Source: Mycobacterium kiyosense
GTDB lineage: Bacteria; Actinomycetota; Actinomycetes; Mycobacteriales; Mycobacteriaceae
NCBI GenBank assembly: GCA_021654635.1
Contig: AP025179.1
Location: forward strand, 558,001 to 622,000
Direction of reading: 5' to 3'
Length of the DNA stretch: 64,000 nt
The notes below the pieces were generated by a model that had not been told where the DNA came from, ran no database searches, and worked only from the letters and a program-made list of their open reading frames with translations. The position numbers and the translations under genes are program-made. This document shows, one piece after another, positions 9,877 through 20,544 of this stretch (positions are counted from its first letter, which is position 1; each line of letters opens with the position of its first letter).

Positions 9877-10443
9877 TGCCCTCGCCTGCGTTCCACGTCA
9901 CATCTCTGCGGCTCCGGAGCGGCCCTGCAGCGGCTTGGACAACCGGATCGGTCCGGCGAGCGGACACCGCGGCCCTGCGAAACATGGCGTAGCTGACCTC
10001 CCAGCAGATGGCAGACTCGCGACTGCCTTAATTTGGTTGCGCCACTGTTGGTTTCGATGCTCACATCGGCGGTGGTAGGCAGTCAAGCCAGCAGCCGCGA
10101 TATCGGCTGCCAGTTGCGTCCCAGTTCTCTGCAAGGTCACTGACAAAGCGACCTGGATCACACGCGGGCGAGTCGGACCGCTGCGCACTCTCATTGCACC
10201 CGCCGAAGCGGCGGCGTCCCAGGGGCACGTGCCATCGGGACCCGGACAGCGCGGCGAAATGGCTGCGCCAAAGCTGGTTTCGATGTTCTCGGCAGGTCGG
10301 CCCAGCGCGCCTTCCCGCCAATAGGGGGAGAAAATTTCATCCGCAAAATCCTCCAGGCGCGCTAGGGACGCGCCTCGTGCAGCGGGTCAAGGTGGGATGG
10401 CGCCTCGGTAACGTCATCCACCCAGCGAAGGGGATCGGGCACG
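9877..10443. other. 567-base intergenic region between nnaR and PE_PGRS
   Basis: No gene with a ribosome site or family signature is seen. It must hold the nnaR promoter on the left and the PE_PGRS promoter on the right. Two copies of a degenerate 32-base motif lie at 10031 and 10257. Short open frames here have no recognisable protein content. Confidence 0.5.
10031..10288. repeat. Pair of degenerate 32-base direct repeats
   Basis: Copies at 10031-10062 and 10257-10288 agree at 25 of 32 bases and share the core TGGTTTCGATG preceded by TGCGCCA. They are 226 bases apart in the spacer upstream of the PE_PGRS gene. Function unknown. Confidence 0.45.
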
Positions 10444-12241
10444 ATGTCGTATTTAACTGTTGCCCCTGAAGCACTTTGGTCGGCAGCGGCCGACGTGTCC
10501 GGTATCGGTTCCACCGTTCGTTGGGCAAATGCTGAGGCGGCAGCTCGGACGACGGCGCTGCTGCCCGCCGGCGCCGATGAGGTGTCGCTGGCCGTGGCGG
10601 CGCTGTTCTCCGGGCATGCCCAGGCGTATCAGCTTGTGTCGACTCGGCTCTCCGCGTTTCACGACCAGTTCGTCGAGGTCCTCGCTTCGAATGCGACCAC
10701 CTATGCCACCGCCGAGGCGGCCTTCGCGTCGCCATTGCGCCAGCTCCTCGACGTGGTCAACGCGCCCACCGAAGCACTGGTGGGCCGGCCGCTGATCGGC
10801 AACGGCGCGGACGCCGCACCGGGCTCGGGGCCAACGGCGGTGCAGGCGGAATCCTGCTGGGCAACGGCGGCAACGGCGGGTCGGGTGCGGACGGCCGGGC
10901 CGGGGGTGGCGGCGCGGCCGGGCTGATCGGCAACGGCGGCAGAGGCGGCACCGGCGGTGCCGGCGCAAACGGCGGCGCGGGTGGCAGCGGCGGATGGCTC
11001 TTCGGCCACGGCGGCCGCGGCGGCGACGGCGGGGCCGCGACGTCGATCGCCATGGCTGGTGGTCACGGCGGGGCGGGCGGCAATGCCGGGCTGTGGGGCG
11101 CGGGCGGTCGCGGCGGCCACGGCGGGGCTGGCATGGCCGGCGCGAACGCCCACAACCCGGCATCAACCACCGACCCGAACCTGACCGGCGCTTCCGGCCA
11201 CGATGGTCTCACCGACAAGGCCGGAAATCTCACCGCCGGCGATGGCGCATCCGGTCAACCAGGTGGCGCTGGCGTCAACGGCGGTAGCGGCGGTAGCGGC
11301 GGGAACGCCGACGCGACGCAGGGTAAGGAGTTGCCGGCGGCCAGAGCAGTCTCCGGCCGTGGGGGCGACGGCGGTGTTGGAGGTGCCGGCGGGGCCGACG
11401 GCGGTGACGGTGGGCAGGCCGGATACGCCCGCGCCCTCGGCGGCGCCGCGATCGCCGGGTCTGGTGGCAGCGGCGGCGTCGGCGGTGTGGGTTTGACCGG
11501 GCAGGGCGGTAGCGCCGGCGGCGCCGGCGGCGACGGGGGCCGCGGCGGGTTGCTGGTAGGCAACGGCGGCGACGGTGGCCACGGAGGTATCGGCGGCTTC
11601 GGCGGCAGCGGTTCCGCGGGTGGTGCCGGGGGCGCCGGCGGTGGGCACTCGTCCATCGACTCGGCCTCCACGAACGCCGCGTACAGTTCCGCCGGCAACG
11701 CCTACGGCGGCAACGGCGGATCCGGTGGCGACGGCGGCGGGGGCGGGCAAGGCGGCGCGGGAGCCGCCGGCGGAGCGGGCGGAAACGGCGGTGTCGGCGG
11801 GTGGTTGGTCGGCAATGGCGGGGCCGGCGGGCACGGGGTGCCGGTGGCGCCGGCGGCGGCGGCGGGTTCGGCGGCAACGGTGGGGACGGCGCTGCGGGCG
11901 GCACTGCCGGTAGTCCCGCCGGCGCTGCGGTCGGCGGCTCCGGCGGCGATGGTGGCGATGCCGGTCGTGGTGGCGACGGCGGCAACGGGGGCGAGGGTGG
12001 TCGGGCTGGTGCCGGCGCACGCGGCGGGTTGTTCGGCAGGGACGGTGCGGCGGGCAGCGTTGGGGACGGCGGCGCGGGCGGGACCGGCGGTTCGCGGGGT
12101 GGCGCGGGCAGCGGCGGGGCCGCCGGCGTGGGGTTGGGACCCAACCCGCACAACGGTTCCGCGGGATCAGACGGCGCCGCCACACCCGAGTTCGATGGGG
12201 CCAACGGCACTGACGGCAACGCCGGGGTCAAGCGCGCGTGA
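10444..12241 (+). CDS. PE_PGRS family protein (two frameshifts in this sequence)
   Basis: The PE domain fills residues 1-95 ([25 protein letters not shown]) with the type VII export signal YxxxE in [10 protein letters not shown], then a linker ([21 protein letters not shown]), then a long GGAGGxGG/NGG polymorphic domain ending DGNAGVKRA. The frame is broken by one missing G in the run 10827-10830 and one in 11835-11838. With both restored, PGRS repeats run uninterrupted to the TGA at 12241 and give about 599 residues. Likely exported by ESX-5 to the cell surface. It sits between nnaR and narK3, where M. tuberculosis has none as far as I recall, and ends one base from the narK3 stop. Confidence 0.9.
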
Positions 12242-12242
12242 A

Positions 12243-13643
12243 TTACACGTACGCCAAACTAGCGGCGGCGCGTACGGTGAGCGGCCTGCGCACGTAGATC
12301 AGCCACGTCAGCACCGAGGCGGCGATGTAGAAACCCACGAACGCCCAGAACGCCGAGGTGGCGGTTCCACTGCTCGAATACGATTGGCGGAGCGCGAGAT
12401 TGACCCCGACGCCGCCGAGCGCGCCGACGGCACCGGCAAGGCCGATCAGGGCGCCGGACATAGAGCGTGACCACAGCCGACGTTCGTTCTCGCTCAACGG
12501 GAGTGAGTGGCTGCGAGCCTCGAAGATCGACGGAATCATCTTGTACACCGAGCCGTTGCCGATTCCGGACAAGATGAACAGGGCCACGAATCCCGCGATG
12601 TAGCCGATCATCAGTGCGGCCGGCGCGGGCCCGGCGTGCTGCTCACCGAAAGTGCTTACACCGACCAGGATTCCGGCGGCCAGAATCATTCCGCAGAATG
12701 CGCCGAGGGTCACCCGGCCGCCGCCCACGCGATCAGCCAACCGGCCGCCGTACACCCTGGACAGTGAACCCAGCAGCGGTCCCAGAAAAGCGATCTGGGC
12801 GGCATGTAGCGATGCCTTGGCGGTGCTCTGCCCGCTGGCGACGAAGTTGATCTGCAGCACCTGCCCGAAGGCGAAGGAGAAGCCGATGAACGAACCGAAG
12901 GTGCCGATGTAGAGCAGCGCGATCAGCCAGGTGTGCGGCTCGGCCAGCACCGCGCGCATGGTGGTCATCTCGATGCGGTACTGCTGCAGGTTGTCCATGA
13001 ACACCGCGGCGCCGATACCGGCGACGGCCAGCAGCACCAGGTACACAGCGCAAACCCAATAGGGTTGGCGGTCACCGGCAGTCGCGATCACCAGCAGGCC
13101 GACCAGTTGGATCACCGGGACGCCGAGGTTGCCGCCGCCCGCATTCAGTGCCAGCGCCGCCCCCTTGAGTCGTTGCGGGTAGAAGGCGTTGATGTTGGTC
13201 ATCGAGGAGGCGAAGTTGCCGCCGCCGAGTCCGGCCAGCGCGGCGCAGGCCAAAAACGGCCACAGCGGCAACCCCGGGTTGGCCAGCAGAAAGATGCTGC
13301 CGACGGTGGGAATCAGCAGCACCAGCGCGGAGAAGACCGTCCAGTTGCGGCCCCCGAACTTCGCCGTGGCGAACGTGTAGGGGAAGCGCAGGCAGCCGCC
13401 GACCAGCGTCGCGGTCGCCCCCAGCAGGAACTTGTCGCCCGCGGAGAAGCCGTACACCGAAGCCGGCATGAACAGCACCATCACCGACCAGGTGGACCAG
13501 ATCGAGAAGCCCACGTGCTCGGCGGCCACCGACCAGATCAGATTGCGCCGCGCGACGAACTTGTTACCGCCTTCCCACGCCACCTCGTCCTCGGGATCCC
13601 AATCGGAAATGGTGTGCGAACGGCGCGCGAGCATGGCGGACAA
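12243..13643 (-). CDS. narK3: NarK-type nitrate/nitrite transporter
   Basis: 466 residues with about 12 membrane segments of the major facilitator NNP family. The nitrate signature is present in the form [22 protein letters not shown], and a second glycine-rich motif in [16 protein letters not shown]. Moves nitrate and/or nitrite across the cytoplasmic membrane, fitting with nirBD nearby. The start is a TTG with AGGAG 6 bases upstream ([11 protein letters not shown]); the ATG three codons later has no such spacing. Length matches NarK3 (about 469). The PE_PGRS gene converges on its 3' end. Confidence 0.92.
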   Translation of the reverse strand: MSAMLARRSHTISDWDPEDEVAWEGGNKFVARRNLIWSVAAEHVGFSIWSTWSVMVLFMPASVYGFSAGDKFLLGATATLVGGCLRFPYTFATAKFGGRNWTVFSALVLLIPTVGSIFLLANPGLPLWPFLACAALAGLGGGNFASSMTNINAFYPQRLKGAALALNAGGGNLGVPVIQLVGLLVIATAGDRQPYWVCAVYLVLLAVAGIGAAVFMDNLQQYRIEMTTMRAVLAEPHTWLIALLYIGTFGSFIGFSFAFGQVLQINFVASGQSTAKASLHAAQIAFLGPLLGSLSRVYGGRLADRVGGGRVTLGAFCGMILAAGILVGVSTFGEQHAGPAPAALMIGYIAGFVALFILSGIGNGSVYKMIPSIFEARSHSLPLSENERRLWSRSMSGALIGLAGAVGALGGVGVNLALRQSYSSSGTATSAFWAFVGFYIAASVLTWLIYVRRPLTVRAAASLAYV

Positions 13644-13787
13644 GGGAGACTCCTAACGGGCTGCTGAAGACCTTGCCGGTGACGCTAGGAATCCTTTGTT
13701 GCCCGGGCGCTTCTGCGGGTGACGCCGACTGTGAACTTTCGCTCACCGCAGTACCGGAGGGCCTGTGAGGCCTACGTACCAGACCCT

Positions 13788-14330
<543 letters not shown>

Positions 14331-14365
14331 CTACCACCGCTGCGCGCCGGAGTTTCAGACGGGCG

Positions 14366-15235
14366 TCACGACCGCGGCCGCGCCCAGTGCATCCGCACGT
14401 ACTGGCCGGGCCGCACCTGGGCCGCCTTGTCGATGTCCTCGTCGATCACTACCCCGATCACGGGGTAGCCGCCGGTGATCGGGTGATCGGGTCCCAGGAT
14501 CACCGGTAACCCGCTGTGCGGCACCTGGATTGCGCCCCGGGTGGTGCCCTCGCTGGGCAGTTGCCGGTCCGGCCAGCGGTGCACGATGGGGCGCCCCTCC
14601 AGTCGCATGCCCACCCGGTCGCTGCGGTCCGAGGCCATCCAGACGGTGTGCACCAGGGCGTCCGGGTCGACGAACCAGTCGTCGCGGGGTCCGGGGATCA
14701 CCATCAGCTCGACGATGTGTTTTTCGATCGCGGCCACCGGTGCCTGGTCGAGTTCGGGGTACTCGTTGCTGTGTTCGCCGACCGGCACCACGTCGCCGGC
14801 CTGCAGCGGTAGCGGTCCGATGGCCGCCATCACGTCGTAGCTACGCGAACCCAGCACCGGCGTCACGCAGATGCCACCGCGCACCGCCAGGTAGCTGCGC
14901 AGCCCGGCCCGCGGCGTGCCCAGCGAGATCACCTCACCGTCGCGTACGTGCTGAATGCTGTTGGTGCCGAACATCTTTCCATTGACGGTCGGCTCGGTGT
15001 CGGCCCCGGTCACCGCGATGTCGAGGTCGCCGCCGCGCACCCGCGCCGAGAATCCGCCGAACGTCACTTCGACGGTGGCCCGGTCGTCGGGGTTGGCCAC
15101 CAACCGGTTCGCCAGGGTGTGGGATCGACGGTCGGCGGCCCCGGAGCGGCCGACGCCGAGGTGGGCCAGACCGGCCCGGCCGAGGTCCTGCACCACCGCC
15201 AGCGGTCCGGTGCGCAGGATTTCCAGCGTCGTCAT
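14366..15235 (-). CDS. pxpC: 5-oxoprolinase subunit C (PxpC/KipA family)
   Basis: 289 residues, [39 protein letters not shown], the standard opening of the biotin-dependent-carboxylase-like PxpC/KipA family. The conserved C-terminal part contains [33 protein letters not shown]. With PxpB and PxpA it forms the ATP-dependent prokaryotic 5-oxoprolinase (5-oxoproline to glutamate). AGGAGG lies 10 bases before the ATG. It directly follows pxpB. The large 5-oxoprolinase gene oplA that follows fecB2 in M. tuberculosis is absent here. Confidence 0.92.
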   Translation of the reverse strand: MTTLEILRTGPLAVVQDLGRAGLAHLGVGRSGAADRRSHTLANRLVANPDDRATVEVTFGGFSARVRGGDLDIAVTGADTEPTVNGKMFGTNSIQHVRDGEVISLGTPRAGLRSYLAVRGGICVTPVLGSRSYDVMAAIGPLPLQAGDVVPVGEHSNEYPELDQAPVAAIEKHIVELMVIPGPRDDWFVDPDALVHTVWMASDRSDRVGMRLEGRPIVHRWPDRQLPSEGTTRGAIQVPHSGLPVILGPDHPITGGYPVIGVVIDEDIDKAAQVRPGQYVRMHWARPRS

Positions 15236-15249
15236 CGCGATCGATCCTC

Positions 15250-15915
15250 CTACGTCGCCCGGAACCGGACCCAGGTGCCGGGCGTGAGCAGCGCCGGATC
15301 GGGTTTGTCGATATCCCACAACACCGCGTCGGTGTGGCCGATCAGCCGCCAACCGCCGGGTGATCGGCGCGGATAGACCGCGCTGAATTCGCCGGCCAGA
15401 CCCACCGCTCCGGTCGGAACCGAGGTTCGCGGTTCGGCGCGGCGCGGCACCCGGAGTCGCTCGTCGCCGCCGATCAGGTAGGCGAACCCCGGCGAGAACC
15501 CGCTGAAGCCCACCCGCCAGCGGCTGCTGGTGTGGGCGTTGATCACCTGGGCGGTGCTCAGGCCGGTGAGTTCGGCGACCTCGGCCAGATCCGGTCCGTC
15601 GTAGACGACGTCGATGACGACGTCATCCGCGGGGTCGCCAGCATCGGGTTCGGTGGCGGGCACCACCCGTAATTTGCGCAGCCGCCGCCGGGTGGCAGCC
15701 TGAAAACGCGGCGCAGCCAGCTTCACCAGTACGGTCATCGAGGCCGGGACGATGTCGACGACACCGGGTAGCCGCGCTGCGTGCAACGCATCGGTCCAGG
15801 CCAGAACGTCGGCGGTGCTGTCGCATTGCAGCAGCAACGCGTGGTCGCCGTAGTCGAGTACGGTGCTGGTCACGACCAGGTCCCCCGGGATGTCGGTGAT
15901 CTCTGTCACACTCAT
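15250..15915 (-). CDS. pxpB: 5-oxoprolinase subunit B (PxpB/KipI family)
   Basis: 221 residues, [30 protein letters not shown]. The family signature is [62 protein letters not shown], summarised by its key element GFSPGFAYL near residue 150. It pairs with PxpC, 14 bases downstream. The ATG at 15915 is preferred over an upstream start at 15942 because homologues begin here. Cytoplasmic. Confidence 0.92.
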   Translation of the reverse strand: MSVTEITDIPGDLVVTSTVLDYGDHALLLQCDSTADVLAWTDALHAARLPGVVDIVPASMTVLVKLAAPRFQAATRRRLRKLRVVPATEPDAGDPADDVVIDVVYDGPDLAEVAELTGLSTAQVINAHTSSRWRVGFSGFSPGFAYLIGGDERLRVPRRAEPRTSVPTGAVGLAGEFSAVYPRRSPGGWRLIGHTDAVLWDIDKPDPALLTPGTWVRFRAT

Positions 15916-16004
15916 TACTCGACGGTAACTCCGCGAGCGCAAGCGGGCGAGGAACTTTCGAGCACTGCCAGAGCTGCCTTAACGAACGCTCAAGTCCGGG
16001 TCGG

Positions 16005-17011
16005 TCAGCCCAGGATTTTTGCCAGCTGTGGCGGCAGTTGGTCGGCGACCACCGGGTAGCTCAGTGGCGATGCGAAGGCGATCGCGCCGGCCAGGTCCTT
16101 GGAGGTGAAGACATGCCGTTTCTGCGCGGTCGCCTGGGAGGCCGCCACCTCGGGATCGGCCAGCAGCGCCTGCTCGTCGTCGGGGCTCTCCGTCGTCCAG
16201 ATCACCACGTCGGCGGAATCGAGCACCTCCTTGATGTGGTCGCGGGGGATGGCCGCGCGGTGGTCGGTGGCATAGGCGTTGATGCTGTCGGCAACGACGA
16301 GACCCATCTGCTCCAGGAATTCGGTCCGCCAGCCCGCCGTCGTCGCGACCACCGTGCCCTGCCACAGCCGGCCCTGCAGCAACAACGCTTTCTTGCCCTT
16401 CCAGGACGGGTTCTTCTGGCCGACGTCCTTGAACTTGCTGTCGACCGCGTCGACCAACGACTTCATCTGCGCGGACTGGAACACCGCCTGGCCGATCGTG
16501 GTGGCCTGGTCTTTCCACGGCTCGAAGAAGGCGTCGCCGTCGGACTGGGCGATGGTCGGGGCGATGTTGGACAGTTTCTGGTAGGTGTCGGCATCTAGGC
16601 CGGCGTTGGTCGCCACGATCAGGTCGGGCTTGAGACCGGCGATCTGGTCGACCTGGATCCCGTTCTCCAAATTGAGCAGAACCGGTTGTGCCGCAGCGAG
16701 TTTCGGCTGCGCCCAGGGCCAGACGCCGAAGGGCTGGTCGCCGAACCAGTTGGTCACCGCGATGGGTACCACACCCACGGCGAGCAGATCGTCCTGCTCG
16801 GTGTAACCGGCGCTGACCACCCGCTTGGGCGGTTCCTTGACGACGGTCTGACCGAACAGGTGGGTCACCGTCACCGCTCCACCGCCGGGCGATCCCGGCG
16901 CCGGCTTGGGAGCCCGAACATCCCGCCGTAACCGCCGCAGCGCTTGCGCCGAGCAGTCCCGCGGCCCCGACGACCTGCAAGAACCCCCCGCCGACTCCAT
17001 GCCTGCTGCAC
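16005..17011 (-). CDS. fecB2: FecB2-like periplasmic iron-siderophore/heme-binding lipoprotein (two frameshifts in this sequence)
   Basis: Corrected start is GTG at 17011, giving a twin-arginine signal (QQAWSRRGFLQVVGAAGLL) and a lipobox VTAGC, then the binding-protein body (VTHLFGQTVVKEPPKRVVSAGYTEQDDLLAVGVVPIAV...GIQVDQIAGLKPDLIVATNAG...ALLADPEVAAS). The frame is broken by one extra base in the C run 16984-16989 and one near 16894-16896. Correction gives about 334 residues, the size of the Rv0265c family. A solute-binding protein of the ABC-transport type anchored outside the membrane. No permease or ATPase is adjacent. Confidence 0.88.
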
Positions 17012-17060
17012 AGCAGGAGAGTATCGCGTGTCTTACCGGGCCGTCAGTTACGTGGCCTTA

Positions 17061-18302
17061 CTACTCGGAGGCACGTTTGGGTGAGTAGCCGTGCCAGGGT
17101 GAGTAATCGGCGATCAGTTCCTCCTGGGGCGGACGTAGCTCCGGTGGCACATGCTGCAGGTTGACCCGGATCCGGTACCAGATCGAACTGGGCCCGCGCA
17201 TCCCGTCGACCAGCACGTCGGCCGGATGCAGCCGCTCGGCCGCCGCGGGGTGGCGGCCGCGCCAGGTATCCAACGCGGCCATCGCCTCGTCCTTGGTCTT
17301 GGTTCGGGCGACTTCGATGAGCGGCATCGACGACACCCGCCTGCCGTCGGTGCCCTGCCCAGGCTTCCTCGCGCCCCGTGGCGCCTTCTCCGGCGGGCCA
17401 AGTTCCTCGGCCAGCGCCAGCAGCCGGTCCAGGCTGCCGGTGGTCGAGTCCATACCCGTCCACGGGTCACCCAGGTTGGCGAACCGGCTCGGCACGGTGG
17501 CCAGGGTGAACCGCTCCGGGCGGCAGCCGGCGACCTCGTCCCAGTGCAGCGGTGTGGACACCCGCGCATCCGGGGTGGCCCGCACCGAGTAGGCCGAGGC
17601 AACGGTGCGGTCCTTGGCGTTCTGGTTGAAGTCGACGAACACCCCTTCGCGTTCCTCCTTCCACCAGCGGCTCGTCGCCAGCTCGGGGACCCGGCGCTCA
17701 ACCTCGCGGGCGACCGTTTGCGCCGCCAGTCGCACCTTGCTGAACGGCCAGCGCGGCGCGATCCGGGTGTAGATATGGAAACCGCGTGACCCCGACGTCT
17801 TCGGCCACGCGGTCAGCCCGTGATCCTCGAGAACCTCGCGGGCCACCTGGGCCACGTCGACGATGCCCTGCCAAGAGACCCCGGGCATCGGGTCCAGGTC
17901 GACCCGCAGCTCGTCGGGGTGGTCGAGGTCGCCGGCCTGGACCGGGTGCGGATTGAGGTCCACGCAGCCCAGGTTGATCACCCAGGCCAGCCCGGCCGCG
18001 TCGTGGATGACGGCCTCGTCGGCGGACGTTCCGGACGCGTAGCGCAGGGTGGCGACGTCCACCCAGTCCGGGCGCTTAGCCGGTGCCCGCTTCTGAAAGA
18101 CCGCCTCCTCGGAGATGCCCTTGACGAAGCGCTTGAGGATCATCGGACGGCCGGCCACCCCGCGCAGCGCCCCCTCGGCCACCGCCAGGTAGTAGCGGAT
18201 CAGATCGAGCTTGGTGATGCCCGCGTCGGGAAAGACGATCTTGTCGGGGAGGGTGACGGTGACCTCGCGCCCGTCCACGTCCAGCGACACGGGTTTGGTC
18301 AT
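17061..18302 (-). CDS. Stand-alone LigD-type primase-polymerase (Prim-PolC, Rv0269c type)
   Basis: 413 residues. Archaeo-eukaryotic primase fold as in the polymerase domain of DNA ligase D: metal-binding DxD at D135/D137 (RVDLDPMPG), the SxGFH motif (KTSGSRGFHIYTRI) and the third motif DFNQNAKDRTVASAYSVR. No ligase or nuclease domain is fused. Family members carry out gap filling and RNA-preferring synthesis in excision repair or end joining. The C-terminal extension (residues about 305-413) includes a helix-rich stretch ending SPWHGYSPKRASE. Divergent from fadD2. Confidence 0.92.
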   Translation of the reverse strand: MTKPVSLDVDGREVTVTLPDKIVFPDAGITKLDLIRYYLAVAEGALRGVAGRPMILKRFVKGISEEAVFQKRAPAKRPDWVDVATLRYASGTSADEAVIHDAAGLAWVINLGCVDLNPHPVQAGDLDHPDELRVDLDPMPGVSWQGIVDVAQVAREVLEDHGLTAWPKTSGSRGFHIYTRIAPRWPFSKVRLAAQTVAREVERRVPELATSRWWKEEREGVFVDFNQNAKDRTVASAYSVRATPDARVSTPLHWDEVAGCRPERFTLATVPSRFANLGDPWTGMDSTTGSLDRLLALAEELGPPEKAPRGARKPGQGTDGRRVSSMPLIEVARTKTKDEAMAALDTWRGRHPAAAERLHPADVLVDGMRGPSSIWYRIRVNLQHVPPELRPPQEELIADYSPWHGYSPKRASE

Positions 18303-18370
18303 GGAAGTCGATGGTAATTACGTGGAAACCACTGGTCGTTTTGCGACCTCCGTCACATATGGTGAGGAAC

Positions 18371-20173
18371 ATGCCTAACCTCAGCGACCTGCCCGGCGTC
18401 GGAAAAATCCAGCAATACGTTGAACGCGGTGCCGCCGAACTGCACTACGTACGCAAGATCTTCGAGTCGGGCGCGTTCAAGCTGGAGTCGCCGCTCAAGA
18501 CCGCCACGATGGCCAGCGGCATCCTCAAATGGGGTGAATTCGGCATGTTGCCGGCGCTCAATGCCGCGCGCACCCCGGACCGGGCGGCATGCATCGACGA
18601 AGACGGCGAATTCAGCTACCGGGAGCTCGACGAGGCCGCGCACGCGGTGGCCAACGGGCTGATCGAGATGGGCGTCAAGGCCGGGGACGGTGTTGCGATC
18701 CTGGCGCGCAACACGCGCTGGTTCTTGATCGCCAACTACGGCGCCGCCCGCGTGGGCGCCCGCATCATCCTGCTCAACAGCGAATTCTCCGGCCCGCAGG
18801 TCAAAGAGGTCTCCGAGCGCGAAGGCGCCAAGGTGATCATCTATGACGACGAGTACACCAAGGTCGTCAGCAAAGCCGAGCCCGAACTCGGCAAGCTGCG
18901 GGCGCTGGGCACCAACCCGGACAGCGACGAGGACTCGGGCAGCACGGACGAGACCCTTGCCGAGCTGATCGAGCGCAGCAGCAAGGAGCCGGCGCCCAAG
19001 GCCGACAAGCACGCCTCGATCATCATTTTGACCAGCGGAACCACCGGCACCCCGAAGGGCGCCAACCGCAGCACTCCGCCGACGCTGGCGCCGGTCGGCG
19101 GCATCCTGTCGCATGTTCCGTTCAAGGCGAACGAGATCACCTCGTTGCCGGCGCCCATGTTCCACGCCCTGGGCTATCTGCACGCCACCATCGCGATGTT
19201 CTTGGGGTCCACGCTGATCCTGCGCCGTAAGTTCAAGCCGCCGCTGGTGCTCGAGGACCTGGCGAAGTACCAGGCGACGGCGATGGTCGTGGTGCCGGTG
19301 ATGCTGTCGCGGCTGCTGGACGCGATCGAGAAGATGGACAAGAAGCCCGACCTGTCCCACTTGAAGATCATCTTCGTGTCCGGATCCCAGCTGGGGGCCG
19401 AGCTGGCCACCCGTGCGCTGAAGGACTTCGGCCCCGTCATCTACAACATGTACGGCTCGACCGAGATCGCCTTCGCGACCATCGCCCGTCCCGAGGACTT
19501 GGAGAAGAACCCGGCGACGGTGGGACCGGTGGTCAAGGGTGTGAAGGTGAAGATTCTCGACGACAACGGTAAGGAGAAGCCGCAGGGCGAGGTCGGGCGG
19601 ATCTTCGTCGGCAACGCGTTCCCGTTCGAGGGCTACACCGGCGGCGGGCACAAGCAGATCATCGACGGCCTGATGTCGTCGGGCGACGTCGGCTATTTCG
19701 ACGAGGACGGACTGCTCTACGTCAGCGGCCGCGACGACGAGATGATCGTCTCGGGCGGTGAGAACGTGTTCCCGGCCGAGGTCGAGGACCTGATCAGCGG
19801 GCACGAACACGTGGTGGAGGCCACCGCGATCGGTGTCGAGGACAAGGAGTGGGGTCACCGGCTGCGCGCGTTCGTGGTCAAGAAGGAGGGCGCCGACCTC
19901 GACGAGGACGCCGTGAAGCACTACGTGCGGGAAAACCTGGCCCGCTACAAGGTGCCGCGGGAAGTGGTCTTCCTCGACGAGCTGCCCCGCAACCCGACCG
20001 GAAAGATCCTCAAGCGCGAACTGCGCGATCTGGACGTCGAGGACAAGGACAAAGCCAAGGACGAGGCCAAGAAACTCCAGGCAGAGGAAAAGGGTTCGGA
20101 CGAGGGCGGGTCCGATTCCGAGGACGCCAAGTCCGAGGTCGCCGACGGCGAGGACTCAGCCGACTCGGAGTAG
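18371..20173 (+). CDS. fadD2: Acyl-CoA ligase FadD2 with acidic C-terminal tail
   Basis: 600 residues, MPNLSDLPGVGKIQQYVERGAAELHYVRKI. An ANL-superfamily fatty-acyl-CoA/AMP synthetase: AMP-binding loop T221-G230 (TSGTTGTPKG), YGSTE motif, SGDVGYFDEDGLLYVSGRDDEMIVSGGENVFP, and the catalytic lysine near NPTGKILKRELRD. The ATG at 18371 has GAGG close upstream and matches family starts; an ATG at 18311 is too early. Rv0270 is about 560 residues as I recall. The extra length is a charged tail (DKDKAKDEAKKLQAEEKGS, then Ser/Asp/Glu-rich to the end), probably disordered. Activates fatty acids for beta-oxidation together with fadE6 nearby. Confidence 0.93.
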   Translation: MPNLSDLPGVGKIQQYVERGAAELHYVRKIFESGAFKLESPLKTATMASGILKWGEFGMLPALNAARTPDRAACIDEDGEFSYRELDEAAHAVANGLIEMGVKAGDGVAILARNTRWFLIANYGAARVGARIILLNSEFSGPQVKEVSEREGAKVIIYDDEYTKVVSKAEPELGKLRALGTNPDSDEDSGSTDETLAELIERSSKEPAPKADKHASIIILTSGTTGTPKGANRSTPPTLAPVGGILSHVPFKANEITSLPAPMFHALGYLHATIAMFLGSTLILRRKFKPPLVLEDLAKYQATAMVVVPVMLSRLLDAIEKMDKKPDLSHLKIIFVSGSQLGAELATRALKDFGPVIYNMYGSTEIAFATIARPEDLEKNPATVGPVVKGVKVKILDDNGKEKPQGEVGRIFVGNAFPFEGYTGGGHKQIIDGLMSSGDVGYFDEDGLLYVSGRDDEMIVSGGENVFPAEVEDLISGHEHVVEATAIGVEDKEWGHRLRAFVVKKEGADLDEDAVKHYVRENLARYKVPREVVFLDELPRNPTGKILKRELRDLDVEDKDKAKDEAKKLQAEEKGSDEGGSDSEDAKSEVADGEDSADSE

Positions 20174-20205
20174 CCGGCTGCGCTCGTTGCGCTTCGACTC
20201 GGAAT

Positions 20206-20544
20206 TCAGCGGCGGGCCTGGATCGCGCGGGTGATCTGGGCCGAGAGTTTGGGATCGACGAGCAACTGCTCGATGAGCGCGTTGATCACTTCTTGGCCGG
20301 TCACCCGCGCCACCCCGAGCCGGTCTGCGGCTTCGCGCTGCCAGATGTCCAGAGCCCGGTGGGTGCCCGGCAGCAGGTCGACGGTGCGGCGGGTCCGCTG
20401 GGTCCGTGCGGGTGGTTCGCGGCGCCGATGGTCGACGGTCGGCGACTCGCGCAGTGGGGGGACTTGGGGCCGGCGAAAGTTGGCAAACCGCTCCGTCGGC
20501 GCGCCGTCCTCGGCCTGCGACTGGTGGGTTGGGTTGATGCTCAT
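20206..20544 (-). CDS. Small protein resembling plasmid partition or RHH-type accessory proteins
   Basis: 112 residues, MSINPTHQSQAEDGAPTERF. A basic, proline-rich N-terminal half is followed by a compact helical domain: RTVDLLPGTHRALDIWQREAADRLGVARVTGQEVINALIEQLLVDPKLSAQITRAIQ. This resembles small proteins encoded beside ParA on mycobacterial plasmids (from memory; no search done). AGGAAGG lies 7 bases before the ATG. No ParA gene is adjacent, and its promoter lies in an AT-rich island unlike the rest of the window, so recent acquisition is possible. Convergent with fadD2. Confidence 0.6.
   Translation of the reverse strand: MSINPTHQSQAEDGAPTERFANFRRPQVPPLRESPTVDHRRREPPARTQRTRRTVDLLPGTHRALDIWQREAADRLGVARVTGQEVINALIEQLLVDPKLSAQITRAIQARR

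Noticed and set aside
9898..10321. Short minus-strand frames with HRNQ-like repeats in the nnaR-PE_PGRS spacer
   Set aside because: They simply translate the 32-base degenerate DNA repeat; no start signal.
11163..12185. Long minus-strand Arg/Pro-rich open frames under the PGRS domain
   Set aside because: Antisense of GGC-rich PGRS codons; no start signal or family content.
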